DNA of 53,381 nt from Bacteroidales bacterium H4 (GTDB lineage Bacteria; Bacteroidota; Bacteroidia; Bacteroidales; Muribaculaceae): assembly GCA_001701165.1 (NCBI GenBank), contig DAAP01000043.1:1-53381 (forward strand), written 5' to 3'. The translations under genes were made by a program, and so were the position numbers. This document shows positions 43,777 through 52,331 of this stretch, in pieces (positions within the stretch are counted from its first letter, which is position 1; each line of letters opens with the position of its first letter). The notes beneath the pieces were generated by a model. It was not told the DNA's origin, made no database searches, and saw nothing but the letters and a program-made list of their open reading frames with translations.

Positions 43777-45261
43777 ATGGACAAGAAACTTATACTCCAA
43801 TTGGACAGCCATACCGATGCAGCCGGGAAATTCAAGCCCTCGGCACCGCGGCAAGGCAACGAGGACAGCAGCCTGCTGCTGGTATCCTCGGAGGCAACGC
43901 CCGGATATGCGTCCTTCGCCAACGGCGGGGCTCCGGACGGAACAGTAACCATCGGCGATGGCGGCGTTGTGATGGTGGTGGCTGACGGCATGGGTGGCAT
44001 GAATGCCGGCGAGGTGGCATCTGCCATAGCTATAGACGTGGCTGCCAAAACATTTGAAAACGACCAATGCACGCGCGCCAAGGATGCCGTCTCCCGCGGC
44101 CGCATACTTGAAGATATCATACGCCGAGCCGATGCGGCAGTCAAGGACGATGCCTCGCACGATGGCGAACACGCCGGAATGGGCTCGACGATGATTATGG
44201 CGTGGTTGGTAGGCAACGAGCTTACGGTCACTTGGATAGGCGACAGCCGAGCCTACTTGTATCGTCCCGGCACCGGCATACTTGCGCTGTCGCGCGATCA
44301 CTCGTATGTTCAGGAATTGGCCAATAGCGGCGTCTTGACCTACGAGGAGACTTTCGGACATCCGCAGGGCAATATCGTCACGCGCAGCCTCGGAGACCCG
44401 AGTCAAGCGGCTCGGCCCGAAACCGTGCAATATACAGTGGGTGACGGTGATGTAATCATGCTGTGCAGCGATGGCCTCAGCGGAGTATTGCGCGACCGAC
44501 CGCTCGACCGGGATGTAAAGACTCCGACATTAGAGAGTGTCATTGCCGCCAATGCGCATGATGCCGCCGCGTGCCGTCGGGCACTGATGTCGGCGGCACG
44601 AGAGGCCGATTGGTACGACAATGTGACGGTGATGCTTTGCCGCGTATGTTCGGGCGCCGGGTTGCCCATTTCCGCCGGTGTGGGCAAGACGCTCGAAACC
44701 GGGGCAATCGATGCCGCCTCCAAGGCCGGTAACGGTTCCGCGAAAGGCAAGACGTCGCGCCGCCGCTATGTATTGGCTGCCATAATATTTGCTATATTCT
44801 TCGTTGCCGGAGCCGCTGTGGCCATATATGTCAAGTCAAACAAGGGTACGGATGCCGCGCAGCCCAAGCCCGTGCCGATAAAGACAGCGCCGGCCAAACC
44901 GGCGGAATCCGATACAGCAGACGTACAGCATGTGCGTGGAACGCAGGCATCGCCGGCGCAGCCGCTCGCACAACCCACGCCGCGCCGGCGCATATCCGGA
45001 CATACGGGGAACCATGCGCCCAAGCCTGTGCCGCAAAAGGAGCAAAAGCCCGGTAATAACGAAAGCCAAGCCGTGCAGGACAAGATGAGGCGCAATACGA
45101 CGCCGCACCAAGATTCGGCGGCCGAAAAAACCAAGACGGAAGACAAGGCCAAGACCGATCGAAAGACCAAAGTCGACCCGAAGCGAGATGCAAAGCCCGG
45201 CACAAATCCGCTTTCCGAGGATAGCAAGGACAAAGAAAACAAACAATACAATAAGATATGA
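43777..45261 (+). CDS. PP2C-family Ser/Thr phosphatase with membrane anchor and disordered tail
   Basis: Removes phosphate from Ser/Thr, using two metal ions. The 494-residue protein has the PP2C motifs VVADGMGGMNAGE (D70 binds metal), GMGSTMIMAW, VTWIGDSRAYLYR, LSRDHSYVQEL, HPQGNIVTRSLG, IMLCSDGLSG and DNVTVML in order. It then has a span at about 328-351 and a tail of about 140 residues rich in Lys, Pro, Ala and Asp with no domain. Catalysis is cytoplasmic and the tail would be in the periplasm, where such Lys/Pro-rich tails often reach the wall. The stop overlaps the next start (ATGA), so kinase and phosphatase are translationally coupled. Confidence 0.93.
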   Translation: MDKKLILQLDSHTDAAGKFKPSAPRQGNEDSSLLLVSSEATPGYASFANGGAPDGTVTIGDGGVVMVVADGMGGMNAGEVASAIAIDVAAKTFENDQCTRAKDAVSRGRILEDIIRRADAAVKDDASHDGEHAGMGSTMIMAWLVGNELTVTWIGDSRAYLYRPGTGILALSRDHSYVQELANSGVLTYEETFGHPQGNIVTRSLGDPSQAARPETVQYTVGDGDVIMLCSDGLSGVLRDRPLDRDVKTPTLESVIAANAHDAAACRRALMSAAREADWYDNVTVMLCRVCSGAGLPISAGVGKTLETGAIDAASKAGNGSAKGKTSRRRYVLAAIIFAIFFVAGAAVAIYVKSNKGTDAAQPKPVPIKTAPAKPAESDTADVQHVRGTQASPAQPLAQPTPRRRISGHTGNHAPKPVPQKEQKPGNNESQAVQDKMRRNTTPHQDSAAEKTKTEDKAKTDRKTKVDPKRDAKPGTNPLSEDSKDKENKQYNKI

Positions 45262-47072
45262 GTACGCCCGAATTAAGACAAGGCACGATGATAGCCGATC
45301 GTTACCGGCTCAAGGAATACAAAGGTAGCGGCAGTTTTGGCGAGGTCTGGAAGGCCGAGGATACTGAGCTGGGCTTGGATGTGGCTATAAAACTATATAT
45401 TTCGCTTGACCAAAACGGCCAAAGCGAGTTCAAGGACGAGTATAAGGTCGCCTATGGCCTCAGCCACGAAAATCTGCTGACTGCACAGTATTACGGCGTT
45501 TGGGAACATCGCCCCTACTTGATTATGAAGTATTGCGAGAATGGCAATGCCTCTGCCTTAGCCGGCAATGCCGACGAGGCAACGATATGGCGCTTTTTGC
45601 ACGATGTGTCGGCCGGTCTCCGCTATCTGCACGGCCTGGAACCGCCGGTGGTGCATCAGGATATCAAGCCTGAAAACATTTTGCGCGATGACCAAGGTCG
45701 CTTCTTGATTACGGACTTCGGCATAAGCCGCAAGATGCGCAACACCATGCGCAAGCAGTCGCAGCGCGTCCGCTCGTCCGGAGCAATACCTTATATGGGA
45801 CCCGAACGTTTTGCAGCCAATCCGGTTACGGTCAATGCCAGCGATATTTGGTCTCTTGGAGTGTCCGCCTACGAGTTGGCCATGGGCGACTTGCCTTTTA
45901 TGGGGCAGGGCGGCGCAATGCTCAAAGCCGGCGCCGAGCTGCCGAACATAGATACAAACAAGTTTTCTAAAGACCTGAACGATGTCATTCGTGCGTGTCT
46001 GGCCAAAGAACCGTGGGATCGCCCCACGGCCGAACGCCTCGAGAAATATACGGCGGCACGTCTGAGCGGCGACATGACGCCTTGGGCCACACCATCCGAG
46101 CAGCCTCAGTCGACCGTGCGCGTGGACAATGAACAGACTATGCGCGATGGCGGCGACATCGGCGCCACCATACCCGCCGGTACCATGCCTCAGCACCATG
46201 TTCCATCGGCCAAGGATGTCGTGGACGAAAGTGCAGAGTCGGGGTATCCCAAGAGCCAAAAAAAATCTAAGAAAATGGTTGTCAGTATTATAGCTACAAT
46301 CATTGTTGCTGCCGTAGGCGCCGGAGCGGCGTGGTATTTCCTATACGGGGACGGCAAAAAAGCCAAGGTCGCAGACGAGGAAGCCGCGCCGGTGGTGGAA
46401 CTCTTCGACAAATTGACCGCTTCGGCATCGCGTGACATTGCCGTCGCTACCAATGACGAGTACGAGCCGTTGCTGTCGGCCGCCTCGAGAATAGACTCGC
46501 TTGGCGTACTCATCGAGGATAATATGTTCATGGAAGACTCCATACCGGCAGTGGAGAAGCTCGTGGCTGCATACAATGACAAAGCCGAGCCGGCCATAGA
46601 TGCGTGGATGCGTGCTGCAAATACCCAGTACGAAATCGCCGAGGACCTTCCGGCAGCCATCGAATACTATAACATCGCATCAAGCCTGTATCTGCGTGTG
46701 CCTGATTGCATCGTTGTGTCGCGCGAGACGTCCAACCGCGCTTACGAGGCTGTCAGAGCGCTGGAACGCACTACACAGTGCCCGGCAGTATATATGGCCG
46801 TGACCAAGTGCGGACTGTCGGCCGATGGTCGTTCGGTTGAAGTCGAGTACAACGGACTGACGACTCGTATTATAAGGGATGTGTCCATACACTATGTCTT
46901 ATATGACCGCACTCTCGGGGATGTGTCTCAACCGCTGGGCCAAGGCGAAGCAACCATTTCGATTGAGCCCGGCACGGGTCATAGGCTCGTAATAGACGTG
47001 CCCGAGGGCACAGAAGCTACGGCTATATCGATGAGTGCCGCAGGCAAGGTGTTCTATAATACCAAACCTTGA
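45258..47072 (+). CDS. Second Ser/Thr kinase with one membrane span and extracytoplasmic domain
   Basis: A 604-residue kinase overlapping the phosphatase gene by four bases. Kinase motifs: GSGSFG at 23-28, K45 in VAIKLY, HQDIKPENIL with D135, DFG at 153-155 and MGPERF. The arginine before the catalytic aspartate is replaced by glutamine (HQD instead of HRD), so this is a non-RD kinase, which does not need activation-loop phosphorylation in the usual way. After a linker it has a membrane span at about 337-360 and a C-terminal domain of about 240 residues with helices and then a beta-rich end (TKCGLSADGRSVEVEYNG). This domain is probably the periplasmic sensor. Its family is not recognised. Confidence 0.92.
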   Translation: MSTPELRQGTMIADRYRLKEYKGSGSFGEVWKAEDTELGLDVAIKLYISLDQNGQSEFKDEYKVAYGLSHENLLTAQYYGVWEHRPYLIMKYCENGNASALAGNADEATIWRFLHDVSAGLRYLHGLEPPVVHQDIKPENILRDDQGRFLITDFGISRKMRNTMRKQSQRVRSSGAIPYMGPERFAANPVTVNASDIWSLGVSAYELAMGDLPFMGQGGAMLKAGAELPNIDTNKFSKDLNDVIRACLAKEPWDRPTAERLEKYTAARLSGDMTPWATPSEQPQSTVRVDNEQTMRDGGDIGATIPAGTMPQHHVPSAKDVVDESAESGYPKSQKKSKKMVVSIIATIIVAAVGAGAAWYFLYGDGKKAKVADEEAAPVVELFDKLTASASRDIAVATNDEYEPLLSAASRIDSLGVLIEDNMFMEDSIPAVEKLVAAYNDKAEPAIDAWMRAANTQYEIAEDLPAAIEYYNIASSLYLRVPDCIVVSRETSNRAYEAVRALERTTQCPAVYMAVTKCGLSADGRSVEVEYNGLTTRIIRDVSIHYVLYDRTLGDVSQPLGQGEATISIEPGTGHRLVIDVPEGTEATAISMSAAGKVFYNTKP

Positions 47073-47167
47073 AACTTCGGCAGGCATTGCGCCGAATGTA
47101 ATGCTATACCGTATAAAGAATAAACATACTACGCATAACAAAAACCTCACATCATAGAATACAGAAA

Positions 47168-49108
47168 ATGAAAAGATTAACGACTCTACTCCTTGCGGCC
47201 CTGATGTGCGTGGGCGTTGCCTTGTCCGGCGTCAACCGCACCCTCATTGCCGCCCAATCGCTATTGACAACGGCTACGACTGTGCAACAGTACCAGAACG
47301 CCAAAAAGAAATTCCAGGCGGCCAAAAGTGACCCCGGGTATGTGCCTTCCGAGCATGACCGCAGTATCAATGCCGGTATAAGCAAGTGCAACAGAGCCAT
47401 AACTGCCGCTTCCAAGAATGACAGCAGCTCGGCCAAGCCGCAGATGTCCAATACACGTTCATCCAATGGTAACAAGCGCAACAACTCGACCACCTCGACT
47501 GTTAATGTCGAAATTACAGGACTGATTATTGCAAACCTTGATGACAATAATGATTTTGTGGGTGAGGTCAACGGTCCGTTATACGTTGATGATATAAACA
47601 AATTGTATATAGCATGCACCGTTACACCGCTCAGTAAGACTGTGACAAAAAATCTCCGAGTCAAGCTTATAAAGCCTGACGGCACAGTCTTTCGCGAGAT
47701 GGGGAAGACTGCGCCTGCCGGATATTCGAGCGAAGAAAAAGTGACAATCAAATCGGGTGAAAGCAATTTCCTGCCTGATCGCATATACGGTCGCGGACGT
47801 GGCAACGAATTTCCTGCCGGCACGTACACTTATGAGGCATATATGGATGGCCGGAAGGTGTACACCACGACCTTTGATATAGAGCGCGGCAGTGCCGGAG
47901 CCGGTGGCGGGATGACGGCCGAAAGAACGGTAAATCGCCCGAGTACTACGGGCGCTTCCGCCACGATTGTGACGAGTCGCATAGGAGAGATGGAACACGA
48001 TGGGCGGAGGTGCTTCGCCGTATCGTTGGATTTTGATGTCGAAAACTGCAAGGGAAGGACAATCAAGACTTACGCCATTGTCAAGGACGGCGATACGTAC
48101 TATCGCTACAATGATATGATTGTCGGTACGGTAGACGAAAGCACCCCCCAATACGACAGCACCAAGTTTACGAACGTCGACCTGTATATTCCTTTGGATC
48201 AAATGGGTAAATTCCGCAGTAATGTCGTTACCGTCGAGGTTTCGATAGACGATGCGGACGGCAATACGCTGGCCAAGAAAGATGTTGCATACGCCTTCAA
48301 CGGCCAACGTTCGGGATTTATTGACTTTGTCAAATTCACGGACAACATCGAACATAACGGAGAGACGTGTCTCAAGGCCGATATCGGATACACGGTACAA
48401 AATTGCAAAGGACGTAAGGTCAACTGCTACATATTTGCACTGGACAATAGCGGAAGCTTTGCCAAGGTCAACGACTCGCCTATTGCCGACCTTGAGATGT
48501 CGGAAGTTAATTACGAGATCTCCACCTTCTCGAATACCGAGCTGTACATCCCGTACAGCAAGCTGCGCGCAGCCGGACTTTTTGGTCGTAATGTTCAATT
48601 CCGAGTTATTGTCGACGAAGACGAAAGCCGCGAAGACATAGTCTCCGCAGTCTACGACTACTCTGTCGGCGGCTCGTCAACCGGCACCAATGCAGGTTCT
48701 ATGTATGACAACTACGGCACTACGGCATCTTCTATGACGCCTTCTGCTGTGGTGAAGAATGTAAATCTGAAACAAAATACCACGGCACAAGGCAAGGATA
48801 GCGCCATAGTGACCATAGACTTTGATGTTGAAAACTGCCAAGGCAAGCGCATAGGTGTTTTTGTTTGGATTTACGATGAAAACGGTGATAATCCCAAACG
48901 CGCCAGCGACCCTGAATCCGGGATGTTGTACATGCGTGTCGCCGAGCCGCAAAGCAACAGCGTGGCATATAACGATGCCGAAATATATATACCCACTGCG
49001 GACCTTCGTCCCTATCGCGGACGCACAATGACGCTATGTGTCGAAATTGACGACCGCGACACAAGCGAGACCATTAAGAAAGAAAGTTACACCTTTACAG
49101 TCGAGTGA
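47168..49108 (+). CDS. Secreted protein with three repeated beta domains
   Basis: A 646-residue exported protein with a signal peptide near residues 1-20. After a short helical segment and a first beta domain (about 110-240), three similar domains follow at about 265-385, 390-505 and 530-646. Each shows the same words: FDVENCKGR / YTVQNCKGR / FDVENCQGK, then a strand, then a YIP stretch (LYIPLDQM, LYIPYSKL, IYIPTADL), then VEVSIDD / FRVIVDE / LCVEIDD. No catalytic motif is visible. It is the last gene of the kinase cluster, 95 bases after the second kinase. It could be the ligand, the substrate or a structural partner of the periplasmic domains. Confidence 0.75.
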   Translation: MKRLTTLLLAALMCVGVALSGVNRTLIAAQSLLTTATTVQQYQNAKKKFQAAKSDPGYVPSEHDRSINAGISKCNRAITAASKNDSSSAKPQMSNTRSSNGNKRNNSTTSTVNVEITGLIIANLDDNNDFVGEVNGPLYVDDINKLYIACTVTPLSKTVTKNLRVKLIKPDGTVFREMGKTAPAGYSSEEKVTIKSGESNFLPDRIYGRGRGNEFPAGTYTYEAYMDGRKVYTTTFDIERGSAGAGGGMTAERTVNRPSTTGASATIVTSRIGEMEHDGRRCFAVSLDFDVENCKGRTIKTYAIVKDGDTYYRYNDMIVGTVDESTPQYDSTKFTNVDLYIPLDQMGKFRSNVVTVEVSIDDADGNTLAKKDVAYAFNGQRSGFIDFVKFTDNIEHNGETCLKADIGYTVQNCKGRKVNCYIFALDNSGSFAKVNDSPIADLEMSEVNYEISTFSNTELYIPYSKLRAAGLFGRNVQFRVIVDEDESREDIVSAVYDYSVGGSSTGTNAGSMYDNYGTTASSMTPSAVVKNVNLKQNTTAQGKDSAIVTIDFDVENCQGKRIGVFVWIYDENGDNPKRASDPESGMLYMRVAEPQSNSVAYNDAEIYIPTADLRPYRGRTMTLCVEIDDRDTSETIKKESYTFTVE

Positions 49109-49276
49109 TATTTCGGCCCTGCATAAGTGCGTATAACGGTGGATAACGCCGGTTTTGCCGCTTGTGTAGGGCCTGCCTTTATGCAAGGGTGTACCAAAAA
49201 ATGGTACAGGCGGACCGATTAACTTTATTTAACGCAAATTTTTTTCAAAAAGCATTTACGTTTAAGATTTATAGTG

Positions 49277-49426
49277 TATCTTTGCATCGGATAAGAACAT
49301 CCACAAGTGATTGATAATTTGTTTGAGTTAAAAGAAATTCGAAGGTCCTTAAATCAAAAAAACCACGACTTGTAACGTTATTTACAAGTATTGCATAGCC
49401 GTCAGTTGTTGAAACTGGCGGCTTTT
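49277..49426 (+). ncRNA. Candidate small RNA with own promoter and terminator
   Basis: In the 408-base gap after the kinase cluster, TATCTTTG (49277-49284) followed by C is an exact -7 box. About 115 bases later comes a hairpin GCCGTCAGTT/AACTGGCGGC (49398-49420) followed by CTTTTGCTA. No ORF of note lies between. The transcript would be about 140 bases. I do not match it to a family. The same -7-box-TTTGCATCG wording occurs at 1739. Confidence 0.5.
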
Positions 49427-49481
49427 GCTATTCTATCGGGGTGTGGCAATGGGAATAATGTGAGCAATACATAGTGAATAC

Positions 49482-49517
49482 GCTCGAAGGTCTCCGGCAG
49501 CTTTGAGCATTCCGACT
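49482..49517. repeat. Short period-9 remnant at the glycosyltransferase 3' end
   Basis: GCTCGAAGG, TCTCCGGCA, GCTTTGAGC and ATTCCGACT follow each other at 9 bases. TTTGAGCATTCCGA differs from the frdB array wording TTCGAGCACTCCGA in two positions. It touches the stop codon of the minus-strand gene. It is only four units long, so the call is weak. Confidence 0.35.
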
Positions 49518-50404
49518 TAGTGTCGGCGGTCGTTCAGGCGCATGAGTAGTCCGAGGGGGAGGAGCGGCAGGGCGCGAACGCCGATTTGGTGGATGCGTGA
49601 GGCTAATGGCCCGCGAGCAAAGCGCCAGAAGTTGATGGCGGACTTGGCGTGCTGAGCCTTAGATAGGCCCGGACGGTGGAACATCTCGCTGTAAAACAAG
49701 GCCGAAGTCTTTGGCGAGCGGGCGCGTTGTCGGACTATGGAGGCGGTGAGGCCGTCGCCCAGATATTCGCAGACATAGGTCGGATGGCAGTAATATCGTA
49801 CGCGCAGGCCTCGGTCGGCGATGCGGAACCATACGAGAGCCTCCGGACAGAATTTTTCGTCATCGTATACCGGGAATGGCAGCGACCGCAGCACATCCGT
49901 GCGCCATATTTCGGCCATGTCTCCGGATATACCGTATTTCAATGTAAACTCGGTAGGCAGGCATTCGATGTCATCGAAGGATGCCGGCGACCCTATGCGC
50001 GTGCCGTCATGGTGTATGCGTGTGCCGCTGATTCCGCCGATTTCGGGGTCGGCGGCGGCCAGGTCGATGTGTTTCACGGCCCATTCGACGGCATCGTCCG
50101 TCAGGTGGTCGTCGCTGTCAACGATGAAAAACCAGGGTGCGCGTGCTTCGGCAACGCCACGATTGATGGCGGCGTGTTTTCCACCGTTTTGTGCCATTCG
50201 GAAGTGTCGCATGTCGATATTTCCTTCGGCGGTCCATCGTTTGAGCAGTGCTTCGGTGTCGTCCGTCGAGCAGTCGTCCGCGACTATCCACTCAAAGTCC
50301 CTGCATGTCTGTGCCACAAGGCTTTCGTATAGCCGAGTGAGTATGTACGCGCGGTTGTACGTGGGTGTGAATATAGTGATGCGCGGGGCGTGTTCGTCGG
50401 TCAT
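49517..50404 (-). CDS. Family 2 glycosyltransferase
   Basis: Moves a sugar from a nucleotide-sugar donor to a glycan acceptor. The 295-residue protein has the GT2 (GT-A fold) pattern: ITIFTPTYNRAYILTRLYESL near the start, FEWIVADDCSTDDT and the donor- and metal-binding DSDDHLTDDAVEW near residue 96. A likely catalytic-base region follows around residue 190. There is no membrane segment apart from a weak hydrophobic end, so it acts on the cytoplasmic side. Its ATG overlaps the stop of the DUF2461 gene (ATGA), so the two are translationally coupled. The acceptor is unknown. Confidence 0.9.
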   Translation of the reverse strand: MTDEHAPRITIFTPTYNRAYILTRLYESLVAQTCRDFEWIVADDCSTDDTEALLKRWTAEGNIDMRHFRMAQNGGKHAAINRGVAEARAPWFFIVDSDDHLTDDAVEWAVKHIDLAAADPEIGGISGTRIHHDGTRIGSPASFDDIECLPTEFTLKYGISGDMAEIWRTDVLRSLPFPVYDDEKFCPEALVWFRIADRGLRVRYYCHPTYVCEYLGDGLTASIVRQRARSPKTSALFYSEMFHRPGLSKAQHAKSAINFWRFARGPLASRIHQIGVRALPLLPLGLLMRLNDRRH

Positions 50405-51081
50405 AAGGCGTTGTCTTCGTGTATCGAGAAATTGAGAAAATCGACAAGAGGCATAAGTGCGTGGATGTGTTCGGCAGCGATGTCAATCCACGCCGGCGAG
50501 TCAAAATCCTTGCGAGACATCGGCGCAAAACGGCCCCATTCGTTCAGGCGCAGATATTGTATCATAGGGTGATCTTTGGGCCAGCCCTTTGGCGCCGTTT
50601 TCAAGTGTTCGCCCCACCATTGCGGGGTGAAGGCCGGGTTAGTGTCCAGCGCGTCCGCGATTTCGGCGAATTCGTTCGCATCGGCATCTATTGCGGAGCG
50701 CACCTTACGTTTTTGTGCTGCATTTGGCATCCACAGGCCGCCATACACGCCCGTGTCAAAGCCGTCAGCGGCCACTTGCAGGTATATGCATGCGTCTGTG
50801 CAGCGGCGGCCGTTGGGTGCAATCAATGCGCCTAAGTGTCGTTTGTATGGCGATTTGTCGGGGCTGAAGCGCACGTCTCGGTATATGCGGTATGTGCAAT
50901 CTTTGGGGGCAAGGGTGCGTAATTCGGGACGGAAGCCGGCCAAGACATTTATAAGCTTTTGCAGATCTTCGAGCCATTGGTCGCGTATGGCCTCGTACTC
51001 GGCGCGGTGTGCCTGAAACCATGCTCGGTCGTTATTGGCGGCCAGGGCATCTAAAAACTTGAAGTAATCTGTGCGTGCCAT
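50401..51081 (-). CDS. DUF2461-family protein
   Basis: A 226-residue cytoplasmic protein of the DUF2461 (TIGR02453) family, found in many Bacteroidetes and of unknown function. Family marks are FKFLDALAANNDRAWFQAHRAEY near the start, YRIYRDVRFSPDKSPYKRHLG near residue 63, YLQVAADGFDTGVYGG near residue 100 and the WP motif in GWPKDHPMIQYLR. The protein has no signal or span. It is 72 bases downstream of the DUF4834 gene and overlaps the glycosyltransferase start by four bases, but no functional link between the three is evident. Confidence 0.9.
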   Translation of the reverse strand: MARTDYFKFLDALAANNDRAWFQAHRAEYEAIRDQWLEDLQKLINVLAGFRPELRTLAPKDCTYRIYRDVRFSPDKSPYKRHLGALIAPNGRRCTDACIYLQVAADGFDTGVYGGLWMPNAAQKRKVRSAIDADANEFAEIADALDTNPAFTPQWWGEHLKTAPKGWPKDHPMIQYLRLNEWGRFAPMSRKDFDSPAWIDIAAEHIHALMPLVDFLNFSIHEDNAL

Positions 51082-51153
51082 TGGTGTGTATGCGCGTGGT
51101 GGTTGTGTCTGTGCGGCGTCGTGTCTGTGCCATCGCCGTTTTGTCGGTGGGCG

Positions 51154-51498
51154 TTACTTGCTGTCGGGGATGTCCTCCCACTCCACATCGACGATTTGCT
51201 GCTCGACAGTGTAGCGAGTGTGCTGTTGCCTGTTGTCCGAGGTCTCGGTGGCTGATATGGTGATATCCTCAAATGCGACGTACTCGCCTTCATCGGGGTC
51301 TATCTTCTTGCTGCGTCGCGGCGCAGCGGCGTCTTGTCCGCCGCCATTTTGGCTGTAAGCGTCATTCGTGCCGCGAAAGGCATCGCGTATGCCCTTGCGT
51401 GCGCGGTGTACAAAGAATGCTGTCCGTATCAGAAGGATGAGAAACGGCAGTATTATGAATATAAAAAGCAGGAAAAATATAAGGCCGAAAATCGACAT
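51154..51498 (-). CDS. DUF4834-family small membrane protein
   Basis: A 114-residue protein with one strong N-terminal membrane span (residues about 5-30, rich in Leu, Ile and Phe) and a charged soluble part. The stretch KKIDPDEGEYVAFEDI near residue 66 is typical of DUF4834 proteins of Bacteroidales, which are encoded near phospholipid or envelope genes. The function is unknown. Orientation is likely a short outside N-terminus with the tail in the cytoplasm. It lies 99 bases downstream of pssA on the same strand, so it may be in one transcript with the lipid genes. Confidence 0.75.
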   Translation of the reverse strand: MSIFGLIFFLLFIFIILPFLILLIRTAFFVHRARKGIRDAFRGTNDAYSQNGGGQDAAAPRRSKKIDPDEGEYVAFEDITISATETSDNRQQHTRYTVEQQIVDVEWEDIPDSK

Positions 51499-51597
51499 AA
51501 TCTAAGAGGTTTGAGAGTGATTTTTTTTGACGATGGCGGCGTCCACTCGGTGATGCCATCCGTCCGTGCCGACTGTTGCCGGCTTTTCGGAGGGAGC

Positions 51598-52302
51598 TTA
51601 TTGGCCTTTACGCGCCAGCAGTGAAATCATCAGGTATAGGATGATGCTCCAAGCCAGGCCGGAGATGCCGTAAGTAATTACAAAGGCTATTGTGGCGAGA
51701 ATAATGACGTAACGACGGAAATTTTCGGCCAGTGCAAAGTTCTTGAATTTAAGTGAGAACATCGGAATGTGTGACACCATTGTCAGGCCGAACAGTACGA
51801 AAAGTACAGCCAATGCAACGGGACCACCCGGGAGGCATTGATATTGGTCAATCCATCCGGCCACGCCTATCCAGAATATTGCGTTGGCCGGTATGGGCAG
51901 GCCTCGGAAGGTGGTTTTGCCCACATCGCTGACATTGAAGCGAGCCAGGCGAAGTGCTCCGAATACCGGAATGGCGAGTGCGGCATAACATAAGGGGCTG
52001 TCGGGAGCGTAATGCAGGCAGATGTTTAGCATCATCATGGCCGGTGCGACGCCGAAGCTTATCAGGTCGCTGAGCGAGTCAAGCTCGGCGCCGATGTTGC
52101 TGTAAGCCTTGAGTAGGCGGGCACAAGCTCCGTCACAGAAGTCGAAGACGGCGGCAGCGCCTATGGCGATTGCGCACCACTGCCACCCGTGGAGACCTGC
52201 TATGGGGTCCATGGCCTTGAAGGCAAAGATGATGGCTATACAGCCGCTGAGGAGGTTGAGGCAGGTGATGCTGTTGGGTATTTGGGCGATGATGCGTTTC
52301 AT
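51598..52302 (-). CDS. pssA: CDP-diacylglycerol-serine O-phosphatidyltransferase
   Basis: Makes phosphatidylserine from CDP-diacylglycerol and serine in the inner membrane. The protein of 234 residues starts MKRIIAQIPNSITCLNLLSG and carries the CDP-alcohol phosphotransferase signature DGACARLLKAYSNIGAELD, with the spaced D-G-x2-A-R-x8-G-x3-D-x3-D residues. About six to seven membrane segments are visible. The ATG at 52302 gives the family N-terminus. A second ATG at 52335 overlaps the psd stop codon (ATGA) and would add 11 residues, and could couple translation to psd. It is probably co-transcribed with psd. Confidence 0.93.
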   Translation of the reverse strand: MKRIIAQIPNSITCLNLLSGCIAIIFAFKAMDPIAGLHGWQWCAIAIGAAAVFDFCDGACARLLKAYSNIGAELDSLSDLISFGVAPAMMMLNICLHYAPDSPLCYAALAIPVFGALRLARFNVSDVGKTTFRGLPIPANAIFWIGVAGWIDQYQCLPGGPVALAVLFVLFGLTMVSHIPMFSLKFKNFALAENFRRYVIILATIAFVITYGISGLAWSIILYLMISLLARKGQ

Positions 52303-52331
52303 AATCTTGGGTAATGTGGCGGGCCGGGCTG

